From contig NZ_CP145335.1 of the NCBI RefSeq assembly GCF_049568105.1, positions 3,782,001 through 3,846,000 of the forward strand: a stretch of DNA of 64,000 nt, given 5' to 3'. Positions 24,934 through 34,730 of the stretch are shown here, piece by piece. The translations under genes and the position numbers were made by a program. Below the pieces are notes generated by a model that was not told the DNA's origin, did not search any database, and saw only the letters and a program-made list of their open reading frames with translations. Every line of letters starts with the position of its first letter. Positions within the stretch are counted from its first letter, which is position 1. The stretch comes from Salinisphaera sp049568105. GTDB lineage: Bacteria > Pseudomonadota > Gammaproteobacteria > Nevskiales > Salinisphaeraceae.

Positions 24934-26448
24934 GTGAACGCGACCTCGAGCGGCTACCGATCGTTACTGATCGCCTCCGGCCTGATGCTGCCGGCCTTCG
25001 TGCTGCTGATCGCTATCCTGTGGGTCTGCAACGGGCAGCTGATGTACACGCTGGACGATCCCTATATCCATCTGGAGCTGGCCCGGCATCTGCAGCATCT
25101 GCATTACGGCATCAACGACGCCGATTATGCCGCGCCCTCCAGCAGTATTCTCTGGCCGTTCCTGCTGACCCCGTTCGCCGGCTGGTCGTATTTCGTAACG
25201 CTGCCCCTGATCATCAATCTCGCCTGCCTGTTCGCGACCCTGCTCCTGCTGGTTCGCCTGATGCACGACTTGAGCGTGTTTCAGGCGACTTTAATGGCCA
25301 CGGTCACGGCGCTGTCGCTGAATCTGTACGGCGTAGTGTTCACCGGCATGGAACACAGCCTGCAGGTCCTGCTGGCGGTCGCCGCTGGCGTGCTGATCAA
25401 TGCCCACAGCCGTGATCGCCTGGCCCGGGGCGCCACGCTGCTGCTCTATGTCTGCCTGTTGCTATTGCCTTTCGTGCGCTACGAGGGGCTGGCGATCAGC
25501 GTTCCGATGCTTGCGTATCTGGCCTGCCATGGCCAGATACGCCGGGCGGCCCTGACGCTGGCCGGGCTGGTGATCGGCCTGGCCGGTTTTTCGTTGTTTT
25601 TGCATCAGCTCGGGCTGGGCTATCTGCCCTCCTCGATTCTGGCCAAAAGTCCGCCCGGCGCCTGGACGATCTACAACAACATCAAGACCAATCTCGAGCA
25701 CTACGGCTGGCTGATCGCCTTTCTGCTGCCGTTTCTGGGCTTGAGCGTCTATCGCGACGACCGGCCGTTGGCCCTGGCCATCGGCGCTGCCGTGCTACTG
25801 CAGGGCGTGTTCGGCCAGGTCGGCTGGCTCGGCCGCTACGAGATCTACCTGCTGGCTTTTCTTACCCCGTTTTTGATCGATCGGGTCATCCGAACGCGGC
25901 CACAGCTGATCTATGTGTGCGTCCTTGCGCCGCTGGCATTCTTTTCCCTGCTCTGGGTGACCCTGTTCACGCCCTTGGCCGCCTCCAATATCTATAATCA
26001 ACAGGCGCGGCTGGCCACGATCGCTGCCAAACTCCAGGCTCCGGTGGCCGTCAACGACCTCGGGCTCATATCGTTTCGCACCGATGCTTATGTGCTGGAT
26101 CTCTGGGGGCTCGGCTCATTGACAGCCCTGCGCGAACGCCAAGCCGAACAGGCCGACGCCGGCTGGATGGATCGCCTGATGCGCCGGCACGGCGTGGAAT
26201 ATGCGTTCATCTATCCCGGCTGGTTCCGCCGGCTGCCGGACAACTTCATCAAGATCGCCGATCTGACCCTAGACGAACTTCGGGTCTCTGCAGCCGGCAG
26301 CCAGGTTTCGATCTTTGCACGGGACGAAACGCATGCCGATATCCTGCGTCGGCATCTGAGAGCGTATCTCGCCCACCACCGATCGCCGGATTATGCGATC
26401 ACCTTCATCGAGGCGCCGCAGACGAATGTCGCCGGCGCCGCGCCATGA
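24934..26448 (+). CDS. Polytopic membrane protein, possible GT-C glycosyltransferase
   Basis: About eleven membrane segments fill this 504-residue protein. The first periplasmic loop contains LDDPYIHLELARHLQ, with the acidic pair in the place where GT-C glycosyltransferases keep their catalytic acid, so a lipid-linked sugar transferase is the best guess. The C-terminal soluble part (YAFIYPGWFRRLPDNF and after) resembles the periplasmic tail seen in such proteins. I chose GTG at 24934, preceded by GAGGG, over a TTG at 24886. No envelope-polysaccharide genes are adjacent, and the family call is tentative. Confidence 0.6.
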   Translation: MNATSSGYRSLLIASGLMLPAFVLLIAILWVCNGQLMYTLDDPYIHLELARHLQHLHYGINDADYAAPSSSILWPFLLTPFAGWSYFVTLPLIINLACLFATLLLLVRLMHDLSVFQATLMATVTALSLNLYGVVFTGMEHSLQVLLAVAAGVLINAHSRDRLARGATLLLYVCLLLLPFVRYEGLAISVPMLAYLACHGQIRRAALTLAGLVIGLAGFSLFLHQLGLGYLPSSILAKSPPGAWTIYNNIKTNLEHYGWLIAFLLPFLGLSVYRDDRPLALAIGAAVLLQGVFGQVGWLGRYEIYLLAFLTPFLIDRVIRTRPQLIYVCVLAPLAFFSLLWVTLFTPLAASNIYNQQARLATIAAKLQAPVAVNDLGLISFRTDAYVLDLWGLGSLTALRERQAEQADAGWMDRLMRRHGVEYAFIYPGWFRRLPDNFIKIADLTLDELRVSAAGSQVSIFARDETHADILRRHLRAYLAHHRSPDYAITFIEAPQTNVAGAAP

Positions 26449-26472
26449 CCAGCGGGCACCGGCTTTCACGAA

Positions 26473-27495
26473 TCAGACCTTAAGCACCAGCTTGCCGAAG
26501 TTCTCGCCGGTATAGAGCATGCGCAGCACTTCGACGAAGCGATCGAAACCGGTTTCGATGTCTTCCTTATGGCTGAGTTTGCCCGAGGCGATCCACTCGG
26601 CCATGCTCGGATAGGCTTCGTGGTAGCGATCGATATAGTCGAGGATGATGAAGCCTTCCATGCGCGCCCGATTGACCAGCAGCGACAGATAGTTCTTCGG
26701 CGCATAGCCGGTATCGCCGACGTGGCCGGTGACGTTGTACTGCGAGATCGCGCCGCAGATCACGACCCGGGCATGCACGCGCAGATTGGCCAGCGCCGCA
26801 TCCAGAATTTCGCCGCCGACGTTATCGAAGAACATATCGATACCGTCCGGGCATTCACGCCTGACCGCGTCGTTGATTTCCTCGGCCTTGTAGTCGATGG
26901 CGGCATCGAAACCAAGCTCGTCGACCACATAGCGGCATTTTTCCGGTCCGCCGGCGATGCCGATCACCCGCGAAGCCCCTTGCTGCTTGGCGATCTGGCC
27001 GACCAACGAACCGACTGCACCGGAGGCCGCCGAGACCAGCACCACATCGCCTTCACTAACCTCACCGACGTCTAGCGTGCCGAAATAGGCGGTCATGCCG
27101 GGCATACCGAGCGCGCCGATATAGACCGGCAGATCGACGATCGAGGTATCGACCTTGTTGAGCTGGTCGCCGGAAACCACGGCATGGGTCTGGGCCCCCA
27201 GCAGGCCGGTAACGTGATCGCCCTCGGCGAAGTCGTCGTGCCGCGATTCGACCACCGTGCCGGCAGTAAACGCCCGCATCACCTCGCCGATGCCGACCGG
27301 CTCGATATAGGATTTGCCGGAACTCATCCAGCCGCGCATGGCCGGATCGAGGGAGATATAGTCGATGCGCACATGCACCTCGCCCTCGCCGACCGGGCCC
27401 ACGGCTTCCGTGGTCAGGTCGAAGTCCTCGCGCTCGGGCAGGCCCGACGGCCGCCGGGCCAGACGAAACTGGCGGTTCTCGATATCGGTGCTCAT
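26473..27495 (-). CDS. CurA-like NADPH-dependent oxidoreductase (MDR family)
   Basis: This 340-residue medium-chain reductase without zinc ligands matches the CurA/leukotriene-B4-dehydrogenase branch: SLDPAMRGWMS, GALGMPGMTAYFG, the nucleotide loop SAASGAVGSLVGQIAK and FFDNVGGEILDAAL. Members reduce alpha,beta-unsaturated carbonyls (2-alkenals, curcumin) with NADPH. It is full length and stands alone, converging with the GT-C-like gene. Confidence 0.88.
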   Translation of the reverse strand: MSTDIENRQFRLARRPSGLPEREDFDLTTEAVGPVGEGEVHVRIDYISLDPAMRGWMSSGKSYIEPVGIGEVMRAFTAGTVVESRHDDFAEGDHVTGLLGAQTHAVVSGDQLNKVDTSIVDLPVYIGALGMPGMTAYFGTLDVGEVSEGDVVLVSAASGAVGSLVGQIAKQQGASRVIGIAGGPEKCRYVVDELGFDAAIDYKAEEINDAVRRECPDGIDMFFDNVGGEILDAALANLRVHARVVICGAISQYNVTGHVGDTGYAPKNYLSLLVNRARMEGFIILDYIDRYHEAYPSMAEWIASGKLSHKEDIETGFDRFVEVLRMLYTGENFGKLVLKV

Positions 27496-27650
27496 GATGT
27501 TCTCGTTAATAATGATGACCCGCCGAAGTTATGGGGCTTAGCTGGTATTGACAAGGGTTTCGGCCTGCCCTGCGCTAAAACCGTGCCCGATAATGGTCCA
27601 GCGCTGCCCCGCTTATTTCAGAACACCACGACCACAGCAGCCCCTGCCGA

Positions 27651-29840
27651 TCACGACGCATCCGCCCCGGCGGCCGGCTCGGCAGTCTTTGGCCGCGCCA
27701 TGAATAACAGCACAGCCACCGCCGCACCGACCGCGTCGCTGATCCAGCCGGGAAAGATCAAGGCCAGGGCGCCGACCAGGGCCGCCAGCCGGAACAGGCC
27801 GTTGAGCGGCGTCCGTAGATAGCCCTCCACGGCCACGGCCAGCAACAGCACGCCCAGCGCGCCAGTTGCAGCCACGACCAGCACATCCCACCAGCTCGCA
27901 TCGACCATCAGCATGCTATGGGCGAACACGAACATATACGGCACCACGAAGCCGGCAATCGCCAGCTTCATCGCCTGTACACCGGTCGCGTTCGGCGAAC
28001 CGCCGGAAATACCGGCCCCGGCATAGGCCGCGAGTGCCACCGGCGGCGTGAGATTGGCGAAGATGCCGAAGTAGAACACGAACATATGGGCGACGAAGAC
28101 GGCCGTGTCGTTGGACCCCGCCAGCTCTCGGAACAGCGGTAGATTCAACAGAATCGGTGCGGCCATGGTCGAGGTGATGATGTAGCAGGGAATACTCGGC
28201 AGGCCCATGCCGAGCACGATCGACGCCCCCATGGTTAGCACCAGTGTGACCAGCAGCCGCACCAGATCGTAGGGGATCGCCTGGCCCATCGAGACCACCC
28301 AGTCGGCCGCATCCAGGGCGATGCCGGTCAGCGTGGCCACGCCGACGATAATGCCGACCGCGCCACAGGCGATCGCCACTGGAATCGCATTGCGTACACC
28401 CTCGACCATGGCATCGCGGCAGTCACCGATATCCATGACTTCGGATTGTTCGACCGGCAGCCGCGAACGCAGCACATTGATAGCGATCGGGAGCGCGATG
28501 ACCCCGAATAGCCATAGCCGACTGCTCCGCAGCTCGGGCATGGTCGTGCCATGCAACAAGGCCAGCCACTGCGGCTCGACGATCAACGCAGCGAGTACAA
28601 CGGCCACGCCGATGACCAGGCGGGTCGTGCCGCAGATCAGCACGGTTGCAGCGATCGACCAGAAGGCCGCAAAAAACGGCGCTCGGCCGTCGAAGATCAT
28701 CCACAGCAGGATCACCATCGGCAACAACAGATGGCCACGCTTGAGCAGCACTTCGCGGAGCGGTGTGAGCTCCGAACGCGGTATGCCCGATAGGCCGTTG
28801 CGCAGTGCCCGCAGATGCACCTGGAACAGAATGCCGAGATAGAACAGCAGCGCCGGGATGATGCCGGCCAGCATCACCTGGGTATAAGGCACCGACAGCA
28901 CTTCGGCCATGATGAAGGCGGCCGCGCCCATGATCGGCGGCAGAATCTGGCCACCGACGCTGGCTGCAGCCTCAACCGCGCCGGCGAAATTGGCACGATA
29001 GCCGGTGCGTTTCATGAGCGGAATCGTGAACGCGCCGGTGGTGACCACGTTGGCGATCGCCGAGCCATTAATCGAGCCCAGAAAACCGCTGGCGATCACC
29101 GCGACTTTGGCCGGCCCGCCACGGCTCGGCCCGGCGATCGCCAGGGCCAGATCGTTGAACAGTTGGCCCAGCCCGGATTTGACCAAAAAAGCGCCAAACA
29201 GAATGAACAGAATGATATAGCTGGCCGAGACCGCGATCGCCGTACCCAGCAGCCCTTCGGTGATATACACCAGATGCGAGACCACCTGCCGACAGGTCGC
29301 CATCACGATCGGCTCGGACAGCACCGAATACAGACTCAACTTGGCGTAAAAGCCATAGGCCAGAAAGATCGAGGCCAGGATCGGCAATCCCCAGCCGGTC
29401 ACCCGCCGGGCGGCCTCGATCACCAGACCGAGGGCGACCAAGCCGACCACCATATCGATGTCGGTGATACGCCCGGCCGATTCGATCACCCGATGCGAGA
29501 CCGCGATCATATAGGCACCGACCGCGAACGAGGCAAGCGCGAAGGCCACGTCGATCCACGGCACCCGCTCGCGGGCCGAGGTCCGCATCAGCGGGAACAG
29601 CACGAAAGTCAGCCCGAGCAGGGTATAGAGATGGATCGAGCGCTGGACCACATCCACCAGCGGCCCGGCGAAGGAGGTATATAAATGGAACAGCGACAGC
29701 GCGACCGACAGCGTCGCGATCCCGACCATCCAGGGCCGGGACAGACCGTCGCGCAGGGTCGATTCGCGGTCGTATTTCTCGAGCGTGTCCTGCATGCCCT
29801 GTGGCTGTTCCTCGGTCTCGCCCGACTGCAATTGACTCAT
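27651..29840 (-). CDS. TAXI-type TRAP transporter fused permease
   Basis: This 729-residue protein fuses the small and large TRAP membrane subunits. The first third carries the small-subunit helices, and the rest is the DctM-like permease, with MGASIVLGMGLPSIPCYI and PPVALAAYAGAGISGGSPN as recognisable stretches. It imports a carboxylate-type solute captured by the periplasmic protein encoded two genes upstream, using a sodium or proton gradient. The start overlaps the DUF1850 gene by 4 bp, so the three genes form a coupled operon. Confidence 0.92.
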   Translation of the reverse strand: MSQLQSGETEEQPQGMQDTLEKYDRESTLRDGLSRPWMVGIATLSVALSLFHLYTSFAGPLVDVVQRSIHLYTLLGLTFVLFPLMRTSARERVPWIDVAFALASFAVGAYMIAVSHRVIESAGRITDIDMVVGLVALGLVIEAARRVTGWGLPILASIFLAYGFYAKLSLYSVLSEPIVMATCRQVVSHLVYITEGLLGTAIAVSASYIILFILFGAFLVKSGLGQLFNDLALAIAGPSRGGPAKVAVIASGFLGSINGSAIANVVTTGAFTIPLMKRTGYRANFAGAVEAAASVGGQILPPIMGAAAFIMAEVLSVPYTQVMLAGIIPALLFYLGILFQVHLRALRNGLSGIPRSELTPLREVLLKRGHLLLPMVILLWMIFDGRAPFFAAFWSIAATVLICGTTRLVIGVAVVLAALIVEPQWLALLHGTTMPELRSSRLWLFGVIALPIAINVLRSRLPVEQSEVMDIGDCRDAMVEGVRNAIPVAIACGAVGIIVGVATLTGIALDAADWVVSMGQAIPYDLVRLLVTLVLTMGASIVLGMGLPSIPCYIITSTMAAPILLNLPLFRELAGSNDTAVFVAHMFVFYFGIFANLTPPVALAAYAGAGISGGSPNATGVQAMKLAIAGFVVPYMFVFAHSMLMVDASWWDVLVVAATGALGVLLLAVAVEGYLRTPLNGLFRLAALVGALALIFPGWISDAVGAAVAVLLFMARPKTAEPAAGADAS

Positions 29841-30370
29841 CCGTGCTTCACTCCGTCGGCCACACCGCGCCAGAGCGTAGCGGCGCGTGGCCAGATCATG
29901 CCGATCAACGAGGCCTGCACGATTCTGAATGTCAGAATCGGCTTGGCCCCATCATAGGACAGACGCTGCCAGGCTCCGTCGCGGTAGCGGAAACGATAGC
30001 GTTCAGCGGCTGCCGCCTGTACCGCCAGCGGATCGACATCGCGATCGATGCCCGACATTGCCACCCAGCCGTGTTCGAGCCGGGTGTGCTGGCCGGCATG
30101 GGCAGGTACGCCGGCGCCAAAGGTCTTGAAACGGGTCGCGGCGATCTCGATTCGACCGTCGACTACGCGAAAGCACTCAATCCAGTCTTCACGCTCGACC
30201 GAGTGCCGCCAACGCAGCGCAAACGTCGTGCCCGGCCCACCTGGATAGACCGCCCGCAGGGTCTGGCCATGCCGGATCTCCAGCCACGGCCGCGGCCAGC
30301 TCAGCCAGCCGGCTACGACCAGCACCGCCACGAGCGTGGCGATGCCGCACCAGCCGGCCATAGGCCGCAC
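29837..30370 (-). CDS. DUF1850 protein of a TAXI-TRAP operon
   Basis: This 177-residue protein has one N-terminal membrane segment (IATLVAVLVVAGWLSW) and an exported domain with LRWRHSVEREDWIECFRV, typical of DUF1850. The family is found almost only with TAXI-TRAP transporters, where its role is unproven. The start is GTG at 30370 or ATG at 30361. It lies 3 bases after the binding-protein stop and overlaps the permease start. Confidence 0.85.
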   Translation of the reverse strand: MRPMAGWCGIATLVAVLVVAGWLSWPRPWLEIRHGQTLRAVYPGGPGTTFALRWRHSVEREDWIECFRVVDGRIEIAATRFKTFGAGVPAHAGQHTRLEHGWVAMSGIDRDVDPLAVQAAAAERYRFRYRDGAWQRLSYDGAKPILTFRIVQASLIGMIWPRAATLWRGVADGVKHG

Positions 30371-30373
30371 CGG

Positions 30374-31450
30374 CTATGAGGCGTCGCTATCGCCAGCCTC
30401 AGCGTCCGCCTTGTCATCGCTCGACTGCCCCTGAGAGGCGCCCTGATCCAGCGTCTGGTAGAAGGCCTTGGCGCCCGGATGCACCGGCAGCACCAGATTC
30501 TGGTTCATCTTGTTGCGATCGAACTGCTTGAGCGCGGCCACCGACACACTGTCCGAGCCGAGATAGTCGTAGAACCGCTGGGCTAGATCCTGGGCCACGG
30601 CCTTGTCCATCGAGGCCGGCACGATCAGCAGGTTACGAATCGAGACCGTATGCACGCCCGAATCCAGATCGTAGGCATTGTCCTTATGCGCCGGGATATC
30701 GTAGCGCTCGTAGTAGGGATATTTGTCGAGCAACGTATTGGCGGTCTCGCCGGTGACGTTGACGAAATGCACCTGGGTATTCTGGCGCAGGCCGGTAATC
30801 GAGGAATTGGGCACGCCGGAGGTGAAAAATGCCGCGTCCAGATTGCCGTTGCTCATGTCGGTAACCGAATCGGCATAGCCGGTATGCGAGACCTTGGACA
30901 GATCGCCGTATTTCAGTCCGGCGGCTTCCAGTACCTTCTTGGCACTGGCTTCGACCCCGGAGCCGACCTTGCCGACGCCGACGCGCTTGCCCTTCAAATC
31001 GGCCACGCTGTCGATCTTGGAGCCGTTGAGCGCCACGATCTGGACCACATTGGGATACAGGCCGGCCAGCGCATCGATCTTGGCCTTGCGGCCTTCGAAC
31101 TGCTTGTTGCCGTGCACGGCGTCGTAGGCAACATCCGACATCACGATCGCGATCTGGTTGGTGCCGTCCATGATGTTGTTGATGTTCTGAACCGAGGCGC
31201 CGGTCGAGACCACCTGGACGTTGCCGATCTGGTCACTTTTTTCGAATACGCCCTTGAGCGCGCCGCCGATCGGGTAATAGCTGCCGGAGGTGCCACCGGT
31301 GCCAAAGATCAGGTTGGTGGGCTGCGCCGACTGGTCGCCGCCGGAGCCGCTCGAGGCCTGGCTCTGATCGTCGCTGCCCGATTGGCCGCAGCCGGCCAGG
31401 GTCATCGCCAGTGCCAGCGCACCGGCAGCCCAGATTGTCGAATATTTCAT
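30374..31450 (-). CDS. TAXI-family TRAP solute-binding lipoprotein
   Basis: This 358-residue exported protein starts with a lipoprotein signal (lipobox LAGC at about residues 18-21) and a serine/glycine-rich linker. The mature part is a TAXI binding protein: LIFGTGGTSGSYYPIGGAL is the hallmark start, with GKRVGVGKVGSGVEASAKKVLE in the middle. It should sit in the periplasm and deliver substrate to the fused permease. The very C-terminus is charged and low-complexity (QSSDDKADAEAGDSDAS). Related systems carry glutamate or other carboxylates. Confidence 0.92.
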   Translation of the reverse strand: MKYSTIWAAGALALAMTLAGCGQSGSDDQSQASSGSGGDQSAQPTNLIFGTGGTSGSYYPIGGALKGVFEKSDQIGNVQVVSTGASVQNINNIMDGTNQIAIVMSDVAYDAVHGNKQFEGRKAKIDALAGLYPNVVQIVALNGSKIDSVADLKGKRVGVGKVGSGVEASAKKVLEAAGLKYGDLSKVSHTGYADSVTDMSNGNLDAAFFTSGVPNSSITGLRQNTQVHFVNVTGETANTLLDKYPYYERYDIPAHKDNAYDLDSGVHTVSIRNLLIVPASMDKAVAQDLAQRFYDYLGSDSVSVAALKQFDRNKMNQNLVLPVHPGAKAFYQTLDQGASQGQSSDDKADAEAGDSDAS

Positions 31451-31579
31451 GTTTCCCCCATAGCAATGGTCGAACGACGCGCCCTGCAGGCGGCCCGTGA
31501 ATGACGCCGAGAATCAGGCCTGGTTCGACTAGCGTCAATTCGGCATAGGTCGAGTCCTGCCGCGAACCCGGCTGAACGC

Positions 31580-32434
31580 TCAGGTTGCACCGGCAATACG
31601 GTGCACACCGGTATACACATTGAAACGGGTCCCGCGCAAAAACCCGACCAGGGTGATAGAAAAACGCGCTGCCAGTTCCACAGCAAAACTGCTGGGGGCC
31701 GAAATCGCGCAGACCACGGGCACGCCGGCGGCCGCACTTTTCTGCAGCAGTTCGAAACTGGCCCGCCCGGACAGCATGACTGCCGTAGCCGACAGTGGCA
31801 GGCGCTCGTCGAGCAGGGCACGGCCGATCAGCTTGTCGACCGCGTTGTGCCGGCCGACGTCTTCGCGCAGATCGATCAGCTCGCCGCCGATGTCGAACAG
31901 CCCGGCTGCGTGTAGACCGCCGGTTGCCTCGAATACAGCCTGACCCGCCCGCAGCCGCTCCGGCAACGACAACAGCCAATCCGGCGTGATCAGCCAATCG
32001 TCGGCCGGCGCCCGCCGCTCGGCCTGTGGGGTTCGGAAGCTGGGCTTACCGCAGACCCCGCAGGCGCTGGTCGCCAGGGTGTTGCGTTCGATACGATCCA
32101 GGCGCTGGCGGGCCTCGGGCTTGAGCATCACCCGCACGACATCCGGTTCGTCGGGGCTGTGCTTAAGGTAAACGATATCCGCTGCCTGTTGGACTACGCC
32201 TTCACCGTGCAGCAGACCGGCCGCCAGCTCCCGGTCATGGCCTGGCGTGCGCATGGTGATTAGCGGTTCGGCGCCGGCCACATGGACTTCCAGCGCCTGC
32301 TCCACGGCCAGCGTGTCATCCGCCTGCTGCCAGACACCATCGCGATAGCTGGCGATCGGGATACGGCGCCGGGCTGGGCTGTCGTTCCCGGCGACGCCGG
32401 CCGGCGACAGGCTATGGTCGGTGGATTCGGTCAT
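31580..32434 (-). CDS. fdhD: Formate dehydrogenase accessory sulfurtransferase FdhD
   Basis: FdhD passes sulfur from a cysteine desulfurase to the molybdenum cofactor so that formate dehydrogenase becomes active. Seen here are the sulfur-relay cysteines SACGVCGK and the FEATGGLHAAGLFD and EDVGRHNAVDKLIG motifs. I start at ATG 32434 (MTESTDHSLSPAG), which gives 284 residues; the frame continues to 32518 without family resemblance. It lies among two formate dehydrogenase loci and must serve at least one of them. Confidence 0.93.
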   Translation of the reverse strand: MTESTDHSLSPAGVAGNDSPARRRIPIASYRDGVWQQADDTLAVEQALEVHVAGAEPLITMRTPGHDRELAAGLLHGEGVVQQAADIVYLKHSPDEPDVVRVMLKPEARQRLDRIERNTLATSACGVCGKPSFRTPQAERRAPADDWLITPDWLLSLPERLRAGQAVFEATGGLHAAGLFDIGGELIDLREDVGRHNAVDKLIGRALLDERLPLSATAVMLSGRASFELLQKSAAAGVPVVCAISAPSSFAVELAARFSITLVGFLRGTRFNVYTGVHRIAGAT

Positions 32435-32587
32435 CAGACAGCGCGGCTCGAAAAGCGTACGACTGCCATGATACGGCGCAGCCCGCAGCGTGTGCAGCGC
32501 AGCCGCCGGCCTGTGCACGCCGGCACGGGTCTATACTGGCGGCCCATTCGGCTTCGGGCCGACCATTTTTTCGACTGCGGCCAGTCC

Positions 32588-33535
32588 ATGAATCTCAGTG
32601 CGATCTTCATCCAAACGCTGAATACGACCCTGCCGGTTTTTGCACTCGTGTTCGTCGGCATCGCCATGCGCCGTGCGGGCTGGGTCGACGATCGCTTCGT
32701 CTCGGCAGCTTCGAAGATCGTGTTCAAGGGCAGCATGCCAGCGCTGATCTTCGTATCCATCGTCGGCGCCGATCTCAGCGAGGCGATCCGCCCCGGCATG
32801 CTCGCCTATTTCGGCCTCGGCACGCTGGTCAGCTTCATCGTGATCTGGGCCTGGGCGATCTGGCGGGTGCCCCACCACCAGCGCGGCGTCTATACCCAGG
32901 GCGCATTTCGCGGCAACTGCGGCATCATGGGGCTGGCTCTGGCCCAGAATATGTATGGCGATTTTGGCCTATCCGCCGGCAGCGTACTGGTCGGCGAAGT
33001 CATCCTCATCTACAACGTGCTCGCCGTGATCGTTTTGACCTGGTACCAGCCCGGCGAGAGCGCAGACTGGCGTTCGATTAGCCGCGGCGTGATCACCAAT
33101 CCGCTGATCGTGGCCACCCTGGCCTCGATCGCGGTGGCCGCCAGCGGCCTGCCGATGCCCGCCTGGCTGATGACCAGCGGCGATTACTTCGCCCAGCTCA
33201 CCCTGCCCCTGGCCTTGATCTGTATCGGCGGGGCCCTGTCGGTACGCGCGCTCTACGAAGCCCGCGGCGTGGCTCTATCGGCCAGCGTAATCAAGATGAC
33301 CATTGTTCCGGGCGTTGCCGTAGTCGGCGGCTGGCTGCTGGGCTTCGCCCCGCGCGAACTCGGTCTGATGTTTCTCTACTTTGCCTGCCCGACCGCGGCT
33401 GCCAGCTTCATCATGGTCGAAGCCATGGGCGGCGATGCCAAACTGGCGGCCAATATCGTGGCGCTGACCACCCTGATGGCGAGCCTGACCATGACCGCCG
33501 GGGTGTTCGTGCTCAAGGCGACCGGGGTGATTTAA
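32588..33535 (+). CDS. AEC-family (auxin efflux carrier-like) transporter
   Basis: The ATG at 32588 (MNLSAIFIQTLNTTLPVFAL) gives 315 residues and about ten helices in two repeats. ALVFVGIAMRRAGW and GAFRGNCGIMGLALAQ fit the family, which carries malonate, malate or other organic acids in bacteria. It is divergent from fdhD. The longer open frame from 32282 is antisense to fdhD and not used. Confidence 0.88.
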   Translation: MNLSAIFIQTLNTTLPVFALVFVGIAMRRAGWVDDRFVSAASKIVFKGSMPALIFVSIVGADLSEAIRPGMLAYFGLGTLVSFIVIWAWAIWRVPHHQRGVYTQGAFRGNCGIMGLALAQNMYGDFGLSAGSVLVGEVILIYNVLAVIVLTWYQPGESADWRSISRGVITNPLIVATLASIAVAASGLPMPAWLMTSGDYFAQLTLPLALICIGGALSVRALYEARGVALSASVIKMTIVPGVAVVGGWLLGFAPRELGLMFLYFACPTAAASFIMVEAMGGDAKLAANIVALTTLMASLTMTAGVFVLKATGVI

Positions 33536-33687
33536 ACCGCCCCGGCCTGAATCCGCCATATCGCCGCTATTGCCTACCACTGCCTAAAAACTCAAATACC
33601 ATGGGCAGGCGATAATCTGTCCCGATTGCTCTGGGCGCCCGAGCCACAGCCCAAACCGAGCAGGACAGGGGCCAAGCCAATTTCATA

Positions 33688-34203
33688 CTATTGCGAATGG
33701 AACGAGCAATGCGTACTCGGGCAGATATGGCGTTGGCTCGTCGCTGTAACTGCCCACCCAGTACTACCATTCGTGTACTGCACGTCTTTCCAAGTCGCGG
33801 AATATTGCCATTCGCCACGCGTCCACGTGTTGTTTACGGAATCGCCAACTTTCGGATTAGAAGGATAATCGGCCTCTACTTCAGTTGTATCGGCATTTGA
33901 CAATGCCTGGCGCCTGGTCGAAGCACTCTGGCCAGTAGTACTGTAGCTGACGGTGAATTGGACATCGGTTGCATCGTCGTCCAGCGGAGAAGCGTTAAGC
34001 TGCCCTGTTCCCTCATCGGATCGCATCGGCAAGCCCATAATACTCGACGCTTTTTTTAACTCGGCTTTGCCCTTCCTATGCAGAACGATACGAGTCGAAT
34101 CCGTTCGCTGAGCTGACGGATTATCGGGCGATGAAACCTGCCCCCAGGCTGTCGACTGAAATAAAAATACAGCCAACAAAAGACTATAAAATCTCCCTTT
34201 CAA
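33688..34203 (-). CDS. Small secreted protein of unknown function
   Basis: This 171-residue protein has a clear signal peptide (MKGRFYSLLLAVFLFQSTAWG, cleaved after about residue 21). The mature part is hydrophilic and Thr/Ser/Asp-rich with a WQYSATWKDVQYTNGSTGW stretch that could form beta strands, and two cysteines near the C-terminus (ICPSTHC). I recognise no family. Its codon use is visibly less GC-biased than its neighbours', and it lies beside an AT-rich region, suggesting transfer from elsewhere. Confidence 0.6.
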   Translation of the reverse strand: MKGRFYSLLLAVFLFQSTAWGQVSSPDNPSAQRTDSTRIVLHRKGKAELKKASSIMGLPMRSDEGTGQLNASPLDDDATDVQFTVSYSTTGQSASTRRQALSNADTTEVEADYPSNPKVGDSVNNTWTRGEWQYSATWKDVQYTNGSTGWAVTATSQRHICPSTHCSFHSQ

Positions 34204-34730
34204 GACGAATTCTCCCAGAATATAGAATTTACCGCGGAACCTTGACTTGTCGTCATGGGCCCAGTTATCGGAGCAGCTTTATATTACCTCTCCCCACCAG
34301 AGTTGCTGCTCGGTTTCGTTCTATATCCGCCAATTCAGAAAATCAAATATTCCCGCCTGGAAAAAAAAATTAACTCCGGTGCGCCAAATCAGTGCAATTT
34401 AGAAATATTTAAATTACTAAGATTTAAACAGAAAATTCGCGATCAAACGGTGTTATATCTTTTTATCTGCAAGGCCTTTTTTAGAGGCCCAGAACTGGTG
34501 CTCGGCCGAGCGCCAAATACAGGCAGGCGTTGACCGACGCATACTCGCGATCCGCTTTTGCCGATGATCGGATTCGGCCACGGCGCGATGCACGCGCCGT
34601 TAGCCGCACTCCAGCGCGGGGCGCCCCCCCCTTTCCGTTCACGATGCGAACCAATGTGACGACTCGCGGTGGCGTACAGGGGGCGGTCTCAGCAGCCCAT
34701 TGCGCGCTACACCTGGCGTCGACCGGATGC
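34204..34730. other. AT-rich gene-free stretch
   Basis: Bases 34204-34480 are strikingly AT-rich for this chromosome (for example TTTAGAAATATTTAAATTAC near 34398) and hold no gene I can support. The left end must contain the promoter for the secreted protein. From 34490 the composition returns to GC-rich and includes a run of eight Cs around 34624. Confidence 0.5.
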
